Shown: in pieces, positions 33,497-33,646 of the stretch
Layout: each line of letters opens with the position of its first letter
Position numbering within the stretch: the stretch's first letter is position 1
Source: an uncultured Rhodospirillaceae bacterium
GTDB lineage: Bacteria > Pseudomonadota > Alphaproteobacteria > MPNO01 > UBA2964
Assembly (NCBI GenBank): GCA_913052165.1
Contig: CAJXEC010000015.1
Coordinates: forward strand, 1-33,646
Direction of reading: 5' to 3'
DNA: 33,646 bases
Program-made: the position numbers and the translations under genes
The notes under the pieces: model-generated
Seen by the model: only the letters and a program-made list of their open reading frames with translations
Databases searched by the model: none
What the model was told of the DNA's origin: nothing

Positions 33497-33646
33497 TCAA
33501 CTACACTCTAATTTCTTTATTATCTTTTCTAGAATGTTTTTAATATCATAAAAGTTATTATTCTTTTCTCCAGAATGTTCATTTATGTACAAATCTCTTC
33601 TTACTTCAATCATAACTGATTGAACTCTTTTGTCTTTATTATAGAA
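33497..33646 (-). CDS. N-formylglutamate amidohydrolase family protein (C-terminal part, runs off the window)
   Basis: The minus strand is open from the window end to a TGA at 33497-33499, giving 49 residues. KDKRVQSVMIEVRRDLYINE corresponds to the C-terminal strand and helix of N-formylglutamate amidohydrolases (QSVMIEVRRDLYMDE in the family), followed by EKNNNFYDIKNILEKIIKKL. The family hydrolyses N-formylglutamate to glutamate and formate in histidine breakdown, although many members have unproved substrates. The catalytic domain lies outside the window. AT-rich like its neighbours. Confidence 0.75.
   Translation of the reverse strand, partial: FYNKDKRVQSVMIEVRRDLYINEHSGEKNNNFYDIKNILEKIIKKLECS

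Overview
The window looks like an alphaproteobacterial chromosome, probably a marine or free-living relative of the Rhodospirillales or SAR116. The best marker is an intact GcrA-type cell-cycle regulator, a family confined to Alphaproteobacteria. The order DUF3108 gene, glmU, glmS fits the same group. Base composition is balanced up to about 30.4 kb, then becomes clearly AT-rich, and from about 31.3 kb extremely so. The last stretch resembles SAR11-type DNA: it is either acquired or an assembly join.

Layout. 1-2.5 kb (+): the end of a zinc-type dehydrogenase gene overlapping an acyl-CoA synthetase gene. 2.6-3.07 kb: a badly eroded nucleotide-sugar epimerase pseudogene. 3.1-8.7 kb (-): an SDR dehydrogenase, a CysQ/IMPase-like phosphatase, tsaC, a D-2-hydroxyacid (D-2-hydroxyglutarate type) dehydrogenase, and speD-speE for spermidine. 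8.8-10.75 kb (+): a glutathione S-transferase, an SRAP (YedK/HMCES) protein and gcrA.

11-25.2 kb is an accessory catabolic region: hydantoinase/oxoprolinase pair hyuA-hyuB, a Bug-type solute-binding protein with an ACMSD-like amidohydrolase, an orphan molybdopterin-binding subunit of the xanthine dehydrogenase family, a Rieske oxygenase, a decayed M24 (creatinase/Xaa-Pro peptidase) pseudogene, a 4,5-dihydroxyphthalate-decarboxylase-like protein and a GMC oxidoreductase. Together they suggest uptake and breakdown of aromatic or heterocyclic carboxylates, but no single pathway is complete.

25.2-26.27 kb is almost gene-free. It holds a possible 67-residue membrane protein, a tRNA-like remnant and a 14-codon leader ORF. 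26.27-30.4 kb (+) holds a DUF3108 exported protein, glmU and glmS (UDP-GlcNAc synthesis).

Immediately after the glmS stop codon a 16-bp inverted repeat brackets a 0.9-kb cassette with a small recombinase-domain protein and a surface-adhesin-E-like exported protein. Beyond it lies AT-rich DNA with a HaeIII-like cytosine-5 methyltransferase, a divergent PUA/EVE-like protein, a frameshifted short ORF, and the C-terminus of an N-formylglutamate-amidohydrolase-like gene running off the end. The downstream side of glmS is a classic integration hotspot (attTn7). This end of the window is the most likely place for something undescribed.
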